Shown one piece after another: positions 41,779-53,389 of a stretch of DNA of 64,000 bases (position 1 is its first letter; the number at the start of each line of letters is the position of its first letter). The notes under the pieces are model-generated. The model ran no database searches and was not told the origin of the DNA. It worked only from the letters and a program-made list of their open reading frames with translations. Location: contig JAUCEF010000012.1 in NCBI GenBank assembly GCA_033558025.1, positions 1 to 64,000 on the forward strand, read 5' to 3'. A program made the position numbers and the translations under genes. This DNA comes from Phytophthora sp. 'mugwort' (Eukaryota > Oomycota > Peronosporomycetes > Peronosporales > Peronosporaceae).

Positions 41779-42300
41779 TTGAACGGAGGTCCGGGTCCCC
41801 CGGTGGCAACCGAACATCCTAGCCCCTATGTGCAGAATGTACATTTTAATGCCACCACCACCAGCGGTGTTTCCAGACTGATCATCGTCAGTCTGCTCGT
41901 CGCTATCGCGCGGCGTCCACTCCGAGCTCTACTCGACTCCGGCGCGTCGAATAACTTCTTCAGGGCGTCGTATCTCTCGCTACTACCGCTTCGGTTTCGG
42001 TCCATGAGAGGCCGGGTGAACTTATCGTCAAATTGGCTGACGGGAAGCCGCATCGTGTGCCGCAAAAGCGAGAGGTCTCGCTCCCGTACACTTTCGACGG
42101 CTTCCGCAGCAACGACGCGTTCATGGTGTACGAGATGAATTACGCGTTCGACTGCATCCTATGGATACCGCGCTTGCTCGGTATCGTCCGCAGATTGACT
42201 GGCTGACCCGATCGGTAAAACGTCGGGCCGATTTCGATGTACGAGAGGTGTTCACACCTGCTCGTCGCACCCTCAGACTGTCCACACGTCCGAGTGGTGG
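41779..42300 (+). pseudogene. Gypsy B protease
   Basis: The active-site LLDSGASNNFFRASY lies near 41935-41960 with catalytic Asp intact. After a frame change the C-terminus has NYAFDCILWIPRLLGIV (normally ILGMPWL) and, in a shifted frame, RYRPQIDWLTRSVKRR. Confidence 0.8.
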
Positions 42301-42379
42301 ATAAATCTACTACGACGCATTCCATTCATCAAGAAGGCGATGGCCCTCTTTGAATGATATGTGCCGTATCGGCGGATGT

Positions 42380-42660
42380 ACTGAGGCGGTCGAGCAGAGG
42401 CTCCCGCGAAATAATTTGGCGGTCGAGCATCCGAGGCTCCCGCGCATTCACGAGGCGGTCGAGCAGGGGTTCCCGCAAATTTATGAGGCAATCGAGCAGG
42501 GGCTCCAGCATTCCTTCGAGGCGGTGGAGCAGGGGCTCCCGCATGTTTCCGAGGCGGTCGAAAGGTGTTCCCGCAAATTTACGCGGCGGTCGAGCAGAGG
42601 CTCCCGCATGATTCCGGTGCGATCGAGGCAGGGCTCTCGCACCTAGAGGAGGCGAGGTAT
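42380..42660 (+). repeat. 33-bp tandem repeat coding for 11-residue units in the PR-RT linker
   Basis: Seven to nine imperfect units of about 33 bp encode EAVEQGLPHVS-like hendecads (EAVEQGFPQIY, EAIEQGLQHSF, EAVEQGLPHVS). Heptad- and hendecad-like spacing of hydrophobic residues would favour a coiled coil. A small frame change near 42555 shifts the last units to another frame, in which the pattern continues (IYAAVEQRLPH). Confidence 0.8.
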
Positions 42661-43114
42661 TCAGACAAATTCATCGGGCTGTGACAGTGGTGTATCCGTC
42701 TCGAGCCTCTGCTTGAGACGCACAAAATCATCGCGCCGAGCCAAGCGACGTATGAAACCCCGCCTCGATCCCAACGACAGCAAACAGGGCTGTGCTGGAA
42801 TCCGGGCGCGCCCTTGAGTATGTGGATGGTTCCCCACAACGCAGTTGCAGAATTGAGGTCGCGATCCCAGCTCGCGACGCAGCGTCAATCATCCGGTTGC
42901 CGGGTCGCTCGTGGAAGAATTTCCTCCACAAGCTCAAGTCCGGCGAAATTGATCAAGTATGCTTGATCACCATCGAGGCCCCAGCGCATGACACGTTCAA
43001 CGCTGTAATTGACACTAACGTGTCAGCTCGGCCTCATAACGCCGAGCCGAAATAGCGCGCGAAGAACGGTTCGCGGCTCAGTCCTGGGAATCACTCCAAG
43101 CATCCAATAATCCA

Positions 43115-44228
43115 ATGTACACGATCGCCCGGGAATACGCAGATGTATTCCCGGATCAAATTCCTACAGATCTCCCCGCCGACAGAGGAGTTCGCCATGA
43201 CATTGACCTCGCCCCGGGCACGAAATATTGCGTGACGCGGCAGTGGCCACTGCCGCGAGACCAGTCATTGCGATCGACAAGTTCTTCGAAGGTCGACTCC
43301 GAGCCGGCCACGTTCGTGAGAGCATCTCGCCTCACTCGAGTCCGACTTTTTGCGTCAAGAAGACGACGGGTGGATGGCGCATCATTCATGATTTTAACAA
43401 GCTGAATGATGCCACCATCCCGCACAGACACCGATTCCTCGAAAGGAGATAGTATTAGACTCCATGTCATGCAGCACGATCTACAGCGCGATCGATCTGA
43501 CAGACGGGTTCTGTCAGATCCTCATGCGAGATAGTGATGTTCCCTTCACTGCGGTAAGCGCTCCCAGTGGTATGCTTTGGGAGTGGATCGTGATGCCACA
43601 AGGGCTCACGAAAGCCCCTGCAACCTTCAATCGCATGGTTTCCCAAGTACTCCGCCCACTCCGTGACTTTGCACCGAGCTACTTCGACGGTATCTTCGTT
43701 CACAGTCACGCTAAAGGTAATCTCGGCGCGATCGAAATTCATCTCGGGCACTTGAAACGTGTGTTTCAAGTGATGCGCGGTAACAAATTGTACGCGAACC
43801 TGAAGAAATGCGTCTTCTGCGCACCCGAGATTCCAGTTCTCGGGTGTTATGTCAGCAGAGACGGTGTCCGAGCGGACCCAGAGAACATTACGCCGATATG
43901 CTCTTGGCCAGTGCCCAAGAACCAAACGGAACTCCGTCAGTGGCTGGGTCTCGCGAATTATCTTCACAAGTACACGAAGCATTACGCCGGCCTGATCCAG
44001 CCACTGTCATCCTTGCTCAAGAAGGATGTCGTCTGGTTATGGCGTCCGGAACACCGAGCAGCGTTTGACTCGGTGAAGAGGGGCCTCTCCGAAGCTCCAA
44101 TATTGGTACTCCCCACGACGCTAAACATTCCACATGGTTGTGACGCCAGTGATTTTGCCATCGGATGCGCCCTCATGCAATTCGATGATGAGGGCCGAGA
44201 GCGCGTCGTGAGCTTCCAGTCACGATAG
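43115..44228 (+). pseudogene. Gypsy B reverse transcriptase
   Basis: The N-terminus shows YTIAREYADVFPDQIPTDLP and HDIDLAPGTKYC. The palm has IYSAIDLTDGFCQI with the first catalytic Asp (43490 on), MPQGLTKAPATFNRM, and YFDGIFVHS (43681 on), where the second Asp of the catalytic YFDD is replaced by Gly. The connection and start of RNase H (SDFAIGCALMQFD) are intact to a TAG at 44226-44228. Frameshifts near 43280 and 43450 separate the fingers from the palm. Confidence 0.9.
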
Positions 44229-44627
44229 ATGAAGCCGGTCGAGAGGAATTACCCGGTACATGACAAGGAGCCGCTCGCGATGCGCTACGCCCTGATTAAA
44301 TTCAGGGTGTACCTGCTCGGCGAGCAGACGTTCGCGCTTTACACGGATCATGCGTCGCTGAGGACTGCGACCAAAAGTCCGCACCTCTCGCAACGCATGG
44401 CTCACCGGTTATCATTCTTTGCGGAGTATAATTTCGTCGTGCATTACAAGCCCGGCAAGAATAACATTTTTGCCGACACGTTGTCCGCCGTCCCGACTAC
44501 GATCCACGTCGGGACCTCGGTCATCAAGGCCTTGTTGAAGTGGATGAGGATGGCGAGTGCGCGTGATGTGTTCATCTTGACGTTAATGCGACATAGACGT
44601 CCCCGATTCTGTCCCTCCGCGATCTAG
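44229..44627 (+). pseudogene. Gypsy B RNase H
   Basis: In frame with the RT after the TAG, the domain reads VERNYPVHDKEPLAMRYALI, YTDHASLRTATKSPHLS and HYKPGKNNIFADTLS. The frame ends after LMRHRRPRF with a TAG at 44625-44627, one frame off the next domain. Confidence 0.85.
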
Positions 44628-44639
44628 TCGCGGAGGCGT

Positions 44640-45619
44640 ATACCCATGTTTCGTTCTATGCGAACATCATTGACCATCTGCGCGAGCCGACCCTCAAGTC
44701 CGAAAAGAAACTCAGGGGTCCCGTTCGTTCTCACATCAAGCGGTAGCAGCTTGATGGTGCGTTGCTAACGTATACAGTCGATACGTTCGACTCCCCTCGT
44801 TTCGTCGTCCTTGCTGACGACGACCTTGGTGCCCGTCTCGTCCATGAATACTATGACGCTCCCGTCGGTGGTCACCTCGGACGCGAGAAAACATTCGGCG
44901 CCCTGTCGCGCGACTTCTTCTTGCCCCACATGTACAAGTGGGTCCGCAAATGGGTACGATCGAATGTGGGATCTGGCAGCGGTTAAGCCGGCTTCCTCGT
45001 CGCAGGCCCCATTGCGTCCGTTGCCAATCGCCACGGACGCGCGACGCTCAGTCAGCATGGACGGTATCTTCAGCCTCCCTCCGGATGACCAGGGCCGTAC
45101 CGGTGTCCTACTCTTCATCGACCGATTCAGCAAAATGGTACATTCTGCTGCCGTTCCGGCCCAAGTTTCTGCGGAAGACACAGCTACGCCCGTCATTAAC
45201 TTAATATTCCGACAGCGCGGCCTGCCGGATTCAATTGTTCCGACCGTGACCCACGCTTCACATCGGCCTTCTGGAGCCGATTGTTCGAATTACTCGGTAC
45301 CCGCCTCCTCATGTCGACCGCAGCCCATCCAGAGACGGATGGGCAAACAGGACGCGCTAACCACGTCCTTGAGGACGTGCTTCGCAACTACGCGACGTCA
45401 TTTACGTCGTGGAGCTCATTTCTCCTGCTCGCCGAGTTTGCAATCAATACTTCCGTGCACGCGTCAACAAGGTTGACTCCGTTCTTCGTAAATTCCGCGC
45501 GCACCCGCGTGTTCCCGACGTTTTGGCTCTTGGAGCCTCCCCCCACGGTATCGGCTCCGTTCTTGGTGGGGGAGAACCTAGCGGTACTCAAGAAAAAACT
45601 CTTGAGTCTTCCTCGATAG
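44640..45619 (+). pseudogene. Gypsy B integrase
   Basis: The zinc part has LVHEYYDAPVGGHLGREKTF, but the second Cys pair is not preserved. The core has SMDGIFSLPPDDQGRTGVLL and FIDRFSKMVHSAAVP, and in another frame [16 protein letters not shown] at about 45335, where the catalytic Glu of DGQTER is replaced by Gly. The second catalytic Asp region near 45240 is broken by a frameshift. Confidence 0.85.
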
Positions 45620-45959
45620 CGCCACCAGCGAAGGGTCCGATGGCCTCCGCGACATCCACGCCTCTACCTGGCGTCACTAATACGGCTAAAGTTAATACGG
45701 TCCAAGCACACTCCACCGATATTCTAGTTACAATTAGCGCCGTCACGCGTTCATCCACGAGATTACCACCGGTAACACACCCGGTGGCCGACCGGACGAT
45801 TGTCAAGGGAAAATCCCGTTCTGTATTTGTTTTCGCGTTATTACCGACGCGATAGTACCTACAGCGCCATAGCCAACTTCTCTCCACGAGAAGTTAATTC
45901 ACTGATAAGTTCCGCCGCGGTATCGGCCTTCTTATTATATCGTCAATCCGTCACGCTTT

Positions 45960-46493
45960 GTGCGTGACGCGCTGCAAGCAGCCATGGATAATCAGGAAAA
46001 AAATGCAGACCGCCGAGGCCGGAAGAATACTTCTGCCTTCCGGGTAGGCGACAGAGTATTATTGTCTACCGCCGGTATACAATCTACTGCAATTACGAAT
46101 TTCGGAGCCAATAAATTGGCCCCGCAATTTATTGTACCATTTACGATACGCAAAGCAGTTGGGGACGCATATACATTAGATATTCCTACGGCTATGCGAC
46201 TACACCCGACGTTCTATGTCAGGCGGCTCAAGACTAATCTCTCGGCGGAGATCCCTGAGGATTTTATTTGGATTGGAAAAGTATCTGGCCGTAGATATCT
46301 TGAAATTTTAGGTCAAATTCATTTTTGGATATTTTTTATTGGCGTAAATCTAACTTTTTTCCTATGCATTTTTTTTGTTTTAGCGGGTATGCCAGGAAGA
46401 ATTCCAGATTTTCCTGATGCTACCACGTACGCAAGGCGTCGTGTGAATAGGCGTGGTTCGTTGTCTTCCCTTTCACTGCGCGAAATCGCTTGA
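45960..46493 (+). pseudogene. Gypsy B integrase C-terminal domain
   Basis: A 177-codon frame shows [34 protein letters not shown] and [10 protein letters not shown], the barrel that ends Gypsy integrases, then a chromodomain-like tail with ILGQIHFW and hydrophobic residues. Between 45620 and 45960 the sequence holds no intact frame of pol. Confidence 0.75.
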
Positions 46494-46819
46494 AATAAGC
46501 TTTCATCTCTTCAAGGCCATCCGGATTCACGGCGCCATCAAGTTCATACAATTCCCCAGTTTCAAGTCGGAGTCCATCAGGTGAGGCTCCGCCACGAGAC
46601 GTAGTGCCGGCTCGAGGAGCAAGTTGTCTTGCTCTTCGTTCTCGCGTGCTTGATTTTCAGGATTCATGGACTTGCTTGCTGTGTACAATACTCGGTAATG
46701 TCTACCGAGTGAATTCGTCGCGCGCACGTTTGCCAGTTGGATTGATTGATTAACAGTTGGGTGTTTCTTTCGGTTTTGCGCTTAAGTTGCCGTAAGCGCT
46801 ATTTAAAGAGGGGAGGTGA

Positions 46820-47104
46820 TGTAACGGGCTGTGTCCGTTCATAAATACGTAGGTTTCTATTACATATTATATTAATAGGTAGCTATCCTCCTATTGGTTG
46901 ATTATGGGGAGCCAGACCCATATTGACCAATCAGGAGTCGATCCACATTCGAGTGGCTCACAGAAGATCCGGGAAATTATTCCTCAGACTTAAAAATAAA
47001 ACAGAGTTAAATTTGCCACTAAAGTGACACTTGAATTTGCTAATTAGAAGCTTCCTCTGTTACCAATAGTGTAAGCTAGTAACGGTAACTCTTACCCCGT
47101 TACA
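46820..47104 (+). repeat. Gypsy B 3' LTR
   Basis: Starts TGTAACGGGC and ends CCCGTTACA, aligned end to end with the 5' LTR. It is preceded by a polypurine tract and followed by TTATT. Confidence 0.9.
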
Positions 47105-47109
47105 TTATT

Positions 47110-47910
47110 GTATCGGATCAGAAGTGCGGATCTGTCACATGATGTATTATTGAGTAGAAAAAATGCCAATTGTGGCACGGTGCCAATTATGGCGCGCATT
47201 TTAGCTTGGTTTCAGTATATTTTTCGTCAACACGACCCTTCCGGAAGTATAAGATGTTCTAGGGAGTTTAAACTGACCTAAGTTTGTATGAGCCGTGCCA
47301 CAAACTGGACCTCAGATTTTACCTGTATATTTCTATCGACTTTAGCCTGTCGCTGCCGTGTGTACAAAAGGGAGACATGGTCTCCTACTGTGTTTATCAG
47401 CTCCGTTTGGTATCCTCTTTCCAATAATATAGCTTTTATACACAAGTTTCGTAAATCGAGGTACCTACACTACAGTTTCTAAGCCAATCGAAACCGTGCC
47501 ATAATTGATATTTTACCTTAGAGCCTATTTTCCGTCGTCATCTGTAAACAGCTTTTCCCATGTGGTTGGAATGGCTATCAGTGGTGGATGATTGGGTGGT
47601 GAATTATTGTGAATTCCAGGCAAACTTGCCGATGCTGGTCGGTCACCAATAGTGAGTTGAGTCGGAAGATACAATTCTTAGATTATTGGGAAATACTTCG
47701 CCTGAGTCCGATTACGTACTTAGTGGTGACTATGGTTAACGCAATTGGGTTTGGGCTTTCGGTCGATTTGCAGGTCGATTTGAGCGCGTCGATTCAACCA
47801 ATCGACCGCGGAAACTTCGACTAGAACGGGACATTTCCTGAAGGAAAGGCGGGCTTTTACACATATGGAGACAAACTCGTTGTGGTACACATATTCTGTA
47901 TGAGCCATTC
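47110..47910. other. Spacer with scattered inverted motifs
   Basis: About 800 bases without a gene. Repeated gtgcca...ttatggc motifs near 47165-47195 have an inverted counterpart near 47493 (gtgccataattgatat), which may mark the ends of a small non-autonomous transposon. No duplication could be confirmed. A run of 12 C lies at 47935-47946, just to the right. Confidence 0.35.
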
Positions 47911-48600
47911 ATGGCGATCCGTGCTGCGAGCAACCCCCCCCCCCCCTCCAGTTCAGTTTCAACCAAGACACGAAATCCAAGCTACTTCAAGAGGGGGTTC
48001 TACCTTTACAAGACTCGACACGACAACATGACCGCCCAAGCAACTGACAAGACCACCGAAGCCGTTTCGAGTAGGTCTTCCAGGACGACTCCTGTTCCCG
48101 CTACTTCTGCTCCCGCCGAAGTACCGGCGGCCGCCGCGACTCCTCCTGTGGAAGTCGTCGACGTTACCGCTGACACAGCGGCGTGGGCGACGTCTCCGGC
48201 TCATTCGACCACTAAGCCCCCTCCCATCCGCGCGTCCAAGCGAGCAGCGAAGCGCAAGGCAAGCCCGGCGGAGGAGGAGGGGAGAAAGGGTAGAAGGAGA
48301 AGAAGGAGAAGTAGGAGAAGAAGAAATGATTCGGAAAACCGGTTCCCCTCCTTCTCCCGCTGACAAGCCCACGAGCACCGACAAACGCGCGACGGCCCCA
48401 TGACCCCCACTGTAGAGATCTCCTTCAAGCACGGAGCAACGTACCGGGTCCACACCACGACAGCCGACGGGCTTCGATATCACCGATTTTATGTCGTCGG
48501 TCCAGCCTGACGCTCGTAGGCGGAGCGCTCTTTCCAACCGAAACGCCTGTCGTGCCGCGCTCGCCGACGCTGCAAACGCGCATTTCTGATAAATCACCCT
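47911..48600 (+). pseudogene. Basic Gag-like ORF of DIRS-type element, uncertain
   Basis: A 150-codon frame is rich in Ala, Pro, Thr and ends in an Arg/Lys stretch (KRAAKRKASPAEEEGRKGRR) that could bind nucleic acid or act as nuclear signal. A second open part from 48400 (MTPTVEISFKHGATYRVHTT) follows with a frame change near 48465. It sits upstream of the RT/recombinase remnants, so it may be their gag; I do not recognise its family. Confidence 0.4.
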
Positions 48601-49111
48601 TCGGAACCCGCTGTTGGACCACATTCCATACCCAAGTTCGCGTCCCCCGCGCGATCGAAATACGTCAGTCGAGCCCGTGCTGTGGTCACCACGTCAGCCT
48701 GCGACCTGATCGTCTGCTGAGCGTCAACCGGCTACACAGCCATCCGCACCTTTGATGACATACAGCGTAGGGCCACTCGAATGGCCATACAGCCACCTGC
48801 ATATGAGATGGACATACAGCCTAGGGCTCTTCCCATACCTGCGACGTGACTTCAGCGTTTCGCAATGTTAGTATCCACAGCCGCAGCATGCACCTGTGTG
48901 CTGGTTGCATTGAGGCCGAGAACGCACTCGTCATTTGACCTTGCGTGCCCACTCGGATGGACAGGTTCCCCGGGCGAATATCGAGTCATCGGTGGGGCGA
49001 TAGCATTTGACCACGGCGCACATTGCAACAGGCAAAATTTAAAGGAGATTTTTCAAGTATCATTGAGTCGGTGATATCACCGATGCGCCGCTCATATCGG
49101 GTCCAACTGCG
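48601..49111. other. Decayed region before RT remnant
   Basis: No open frame with recognisable similarity. Much of a reverse transcriptase would be expected here if the element were complete, so this part has been deleted or is too decayed to see. Confidence 0.4.
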
Positions 49112-49947
49112 ATGACATGGAACGTTCGCTGCGCTATGCCAAGACCGCCATACTGGGAAGCGATGCCGTCAACAACAGCAAATTCACGGCGTGGAACACC
49201 TGCCAGAAGGTATTCGGATTGCAGTTTGACTCCAACCGCGGAAACGGTTTCGATGCCAACTTTCAAGATCTCTAAGGCCCTCGTGCTCGCGTCTACGGCA
49301 TTCCACTTAAGCAGACTTACGATGGAAGAGTATCACTCCCTTATGGGAAGCCTGCGTCACGTAGCTACATGCATTAGGTCAGCGCGTCCGTTCCTTCAGC
49401 GCCTCCGACACAAGAGATATAAACCTTCACAGGTTCCGACATGTCACAGTATGCGACTCAATAAAGCAAGATCTGCTCTGGTGGTGGCAGATACTTCACT
49501 CCCGCTTTTGAACGGCGTTGCTCTCGAGTGCTTTAACGCCCTCCCAGAGCCGGGCGTGGTGACTCATGCGACCATGGCTTGCGCGCCCTCGATGTGAAGG
49601 CCAAGATTGCACTGACTTACTACCTTACAGCCCAGGAGCTTCGGCTCATCGCGCGTTTCGAGACCGGGGAATCCAATGGCTTCATTTCCGGGAATTGCTT
49701 TCGTGCGCCTTCGCCAGCCATGAATGAGGTGTTCGATGGTCCCAGCGTGCCTTCCACGGGCATCGCCCCCACCACGTCCACTTTCTCCCGTCGCGTAATA
49801 CACGCGCCCAAGACAGTATCATGTTCCTTGGATACTGGGAGAGCTCCCTCCATCTCCGCTTCCCATATCGTCGGTGTCGAAAATACCCGCGCAGACGGTT
49901 CCCGCATTGCCTCTCACCCGGCTTATACTACTAGTTTGAAGAACTAA
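49112..49947 (+). pseudogene. DIRS-type RT end and RNase H remnant
   Basis: Pieces in several frames show KTAILGSDAVNNSKFTAWNT (about 49140), LTMEEYHSLMGSLRHVATCI (49320-49380) and the RNase H part LDVKAKIALTYYLTAQELRL (about 49585-49640), ending VGVENTRADGSRIA. The order RT, RNase H, tyrosine recombinase is that of DIRS/Ngaro retrotransposons. Confidence 0.65.
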
Positions 49948-49950
49948 CTC

Positions 49951-51024
49951 GTGGCGAACACAGGTCTCACAGACGATAGACGTTCATGGACTTTCGTCGC
50001 CCTGGCACAATATCTCCGCGAGCATTCCGTTGCCGACTCCACTTGTAAAAAGTACTTTGCAGCGATTGCAAAATGGATAGCATGGACATCAAGACGGGGA
50101 ACTCAGCCGTGGTTATCGGGCGTCTCAGATGAGAATTGTATTGAAGCACTCCCTGAGTTTATCTTGCATGGGTTTCGAAATGGATTTGGCGCTGACGGCC
50201 GCTTCGCGCATCTTCTATTCTCAACATGCTACAGGGCGTTCACCACTTCTTCGCAGCGACGGGAGAGATCCTTCCCACTGCATACCCACACGTTCGCATG
50301 TTCCTAAAAGAAATTTATTGGCTTAACACGCCTCCGAGACACAAGGCGCCGGTGTCCATCCGACTTCTCGAGACCTGATTCCACTCCTTAAGGTTTGGTG
50401 ATCCCTTTGCATGACCGCTATGGGGGGTCGTGTGCGTGGCGTTCCTTTTCCTCTTGGATGCTCGGCATGCCTCTATCAGCAGAACTCGTTCAAGTGGTTT
50501 GAACGGAGAGCCAAGGATCTGGTTGTCATTAACGCGGTCGTTGAACCGACACTATCGCCGACTGAAGCGCGATCAGTACACATGAGGCTTCGCGGTTCCA
50601 AGACCAACCAATGCGGTCATGCAACAGCCCGAATGCTGTTTCGGTCAAGGCACAGTTCCTTTGCCCTGTATTTGGTTCTCTTCTTCTGCTTCTGCCGAGA
50701 CAAGACATTCCTTGGGAATCCCGGCGGCAGTGTACCGAGGACGCACCGGCCAGCCGGCGTGTATCTCATCGGTAGAGCTGTCCAGAGCAATCCAAATGGC
50801 CGCTGTCAAGAATGGTGAAGACCCAACGGGCTTCAGCCCACAATCCCTCCGTGCGGGGTGCGACGCAGATGTATCGGGCTGGAGTGGACGCTTTGATGAT
50901 TCAGTCGCACGGTCGGTGGGTCTCGGACATCTTCAAGACCTATACCCACTTCTGTGCGGAATCCGTCACCTTCCTCGCCACCAACATGGTCATCGGCTCC
51001 AAAGGCGGCTCGACACTTCAGTAA
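49951..51024 (+). pseudogene. Tyrosine recombinase of DIRS-type element
   Basis: An N-terminal core-binding part (FVALAQYLREHSVADSTCKK) starts at about 49990. The catalytic part continues in two frames; the C-terminus has SLRAGC (in one frame), then AGVDALMIQSHGRWVSDIFK and TYTHFC in another, giving the recombinase Arg, the HGRW His and the nucleophilic Tyr. Frameshifts occur near 50290, 50410 and 50860. Confidence 0.8.
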
Positions 51025-51539
51025 TGGGCATGTGCTGCTGCATGCCCCTCGTGGGGGGGGGGGGGGGCTCCGCTCTCGTCGTCCTCATTGGATGAGCGGT
51101 TGGTCATGCACATATCCCCATTAATGAATTATGCTGTTTTACCCTAAACGTTGTGGAAAGCACAACAACACGGGGTGACAGATAACCGAGGCTATGGATG
51201 AATACGACGACTTATCCGACCATACTTATCTTTTGTATAGGGCATGGAGGCTTAATAACGACCAATGAACGATTTGTTTTTAATTTGACCCAATCAAAAG
51301 CTTTCTATCGATTAATATATATAGTCAATCGGAATATGGCAGATTAGATAGGTCCTCTAAGCCAGCCATTCCGACGTATCGGGTCGGAGGGACACGAAAA
51401 ATATGTGTGTGTCTTCATACATTGCTGCAGTGTCGAGCCTGTCATTTGCATGTTAGCATTCTATCCGACCCCTCCGACCAGGATGGGCTTGAGTGAGCTC
51501 AAGCCTGGTAACACCAAGCGAGCTTAGGTGACGGCAATC
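51025..51539. other. Spacer with poly-G run
   Basis: A run of 15 G lies at about 51053-51067 right after the recombinase. The rest holds no gene. A gtcggag-type motif near 51390 recurs near 54225-54240, left of the next Crypton. Confidence 0.4.
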
Positions 51540-52809
51540 AAGGCTTTCAAAGCCTTTGTGAAGGCAGAAATGTAGAGTTGACTATTTCAAGCAATGCATT
51601 GAAAAGGATGGCACTGGTAAGTGTTTTGTGTCTGTATTAGATGTGTTCGGTATGTATCTGGTATTTCATGAGAGTAAGAACGGCAAGCCGCTTGCCCGGA
51701 ACACCTCTATGCAGTACTACAGACAAAGCAAGATGTGGCTCTTTGAGCCCTTCCCTGCGCAACGACACATTGTCGAAGCAAAGTTTCTTAGCATGGGGAA
51801 GACGCTGGAGAGCTTCTGTATGAAGCGAGATGGAAAGGTAGTTAACAAAGCTCCACCATGCTCAAAAAGGGATATAAAAAAGATGACGATGTATTTGTAT
51901 AAGAATGCATGCTCCTCCAGTGATGACCAAGACGCGGCGTTGCTGTGTCTGTTGGTACCTGTTTGGACGAGCTTCCGATCTGTCGCTCGTCCGCAAGCAG
52001 AACCTCTCCGCCGACGTAGCCGGGTATTCTTCGTGCGCTTCATCCGCATGAAGACGTCCGAGGAACAAGGGTTGTCGCTGTTCCCAGACGCCGACTTCGT
52101 ATCCTGCCCGCTGCACACGATGGCAGTGGCGCTCATCCTGCAGTCGTCTCCGTCCGTCGCCGTGTTGGACAACTTGCCCGAGATCCCGGTGGAAGCCGCC
52201 GTCACGTTGTCGCCGGCGGCGCCTTTGGTGGAGGTTGGAACCACCCTGACGAGTTCGCTGCCCTTGTCGCCGCCGGTCCACCTGCCGCTGTCGCTTCCAA
52301 GCCTGCCGCTGTTGTCCCGACCATCTACTCGCACGTCAACCGGCTTCTCGACCGAATTGCGCGTCCTGCTGGAGTCCTACTACCGCTGACGTCGCTCTCG
52401 TTTCGGCGCGGCGACGCCCAGCACGTGAACGCGTGTGATGGAATCACAAAACGCTGGATCTTCGACCGTGGTGCCTGGAACAGGACTACAACAAACAAAC
52501 AAGGGAGTCAACGACATCTTCAACACAAGCAGAGAAGATCACATGGTTAGCAAAGCACTCAGCGGACACGCCACCAAGGCTCGCGTAGAGCCCCTCGACT
52601 TGAAGCCGTTCGACATAGAGACACAAGTGAAGATTGCATCTGTCCAGCGCTCGCTGTTCACGACCTGCTACAAGATGGAGAACTCCAAGTACAACGTGAG
52701 TCAGAAAGTTGCCGATGTGCTTACAGCTTACCTCCTCTTGCACTACCCCCCGATGAAGAGGCTTGACGTTGATGCGTTTGCCGTTAGACGCCGGAGACGA
52801 CAGCAGTGA
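51540..52809 (+). pseudogene. Crypton 1 recombinase
   Basis: The N-terminal part (51628-51960) reads VLDVFGMYLVFHESKNGKPL and MTMYLYKNACSSSDDQDAAL. The catalytic Arg lies in YLFGRASDLS just after, in a shifted frame (about 51960-51985). A TAG at 51573-51575 falls in the upstream extension. After a second frame change near 52440 the C-terminus shows WIFDRGAWN and later VSKALSGHATKARV, the Crypton pattern RG.W....NK......D..V...L. The HSFRRGGAQ arginine box lies decayed near 52400. Confidence 0.75.
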
Positions 52810-53389
52810 ATGGCGGCGTGGCAATCGCTGAGCTACTCGCATGGTCTTCACACCTCGCCAGCTGTGGAAGCACCAAGCTAAGTCAAGGACAAGCAGCCGA
52901 CACACACAAGGAACAAACCAGCCAGAGCAAGATCATCGACAATCAAAGGAGTGTGATTAACCATTTATTGGCGCACATTAAGCGCCAAGATGAGCGTCTC
53001 GACAACCTAGAAGCTGAAATGGACGGAGCCCCAGCACAAGACAAGAGCAACAAGCGTCAGCTAGAACCAAGCCAAGACTAAGAGAACTCACGCACCGACG
53101 GAAATTTGTGACTTACCTTCACGCATCGTGGTTTGCGTGGTATGCGCAGGAACCGCACTGGATGGCGGATGCGCCGAAGCAGCAGCACTCGAGCGTGAAG
53201 CAGCTCGGGGCCTTGATGAAGCTCTTCGTCGCCAACGACTTGACACTGGACCCAAGCACCGACGGCTACCGCGACCAAGTCCTCGCGCTCGGGAAGAAGG
53301 CGGAGGCTGCCGTGTTCCCCTTCCTCAACGCCCGCAAGATCAAGTCGCGCGGCCCCACAGCTATCCGCAAACACCTACACGAGCTGTAA
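52806..53389 (+). pseudogene. Crypton 1 coiled-coil and C-terminal domain
   Basis: The first frame (52806-53081) contains IIDNQRSVINHLLAHIKRQD and ERLDNLEAEM, a coiled coil. The second (53108-53389) has FAWYAQEPHWM, KQLGALMKLFVANDL and RDQVLALGKKAEAAVFPFLN, an all-helical domain also present in the second Crypton. A short gap with an in-frame stop separates them. Confidence 0.6.

Larger units (their letters stand above)
40413..47104 (+). mobile_element. Gypsy B, complete retrotransposon with two LTRs
   Basis: Two LTRs of 284 and 285 bp (40413-40696 and 46820-47104) share TGTAACGGGC...GTTACA ends. TTATT stands on both sides (40408-40412, 47105-47109), a 5-bp target duplication. A candidate primer-binding site (tggtaacattttgtag, 40699 on) follows the left LTR, and the purine tract aaagaggggaggtga precedes the right one. 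Gag, protease, RT, RNase H and integrase follow in Gypsy order. The LTRs differ at roughly one position in ten by eye, so the insertion is old. All genes are broken. Confidence 0.93.
51540..53389 (+). mobile_element. Crypton 1 (tyrosine recombinase DNA transposon)
   Basis: The unit has a Crypton-type recombinase (51540-52809), a coiled-coil region (52806-53081) and a C-terminal domain (53108-53389) in the same order as the next element at 54540-56649. Cryptons lack terminal inverted repeats, so the outer limits are not defined here. Cryptons are known from oomycetes. Confidence 0.75.
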
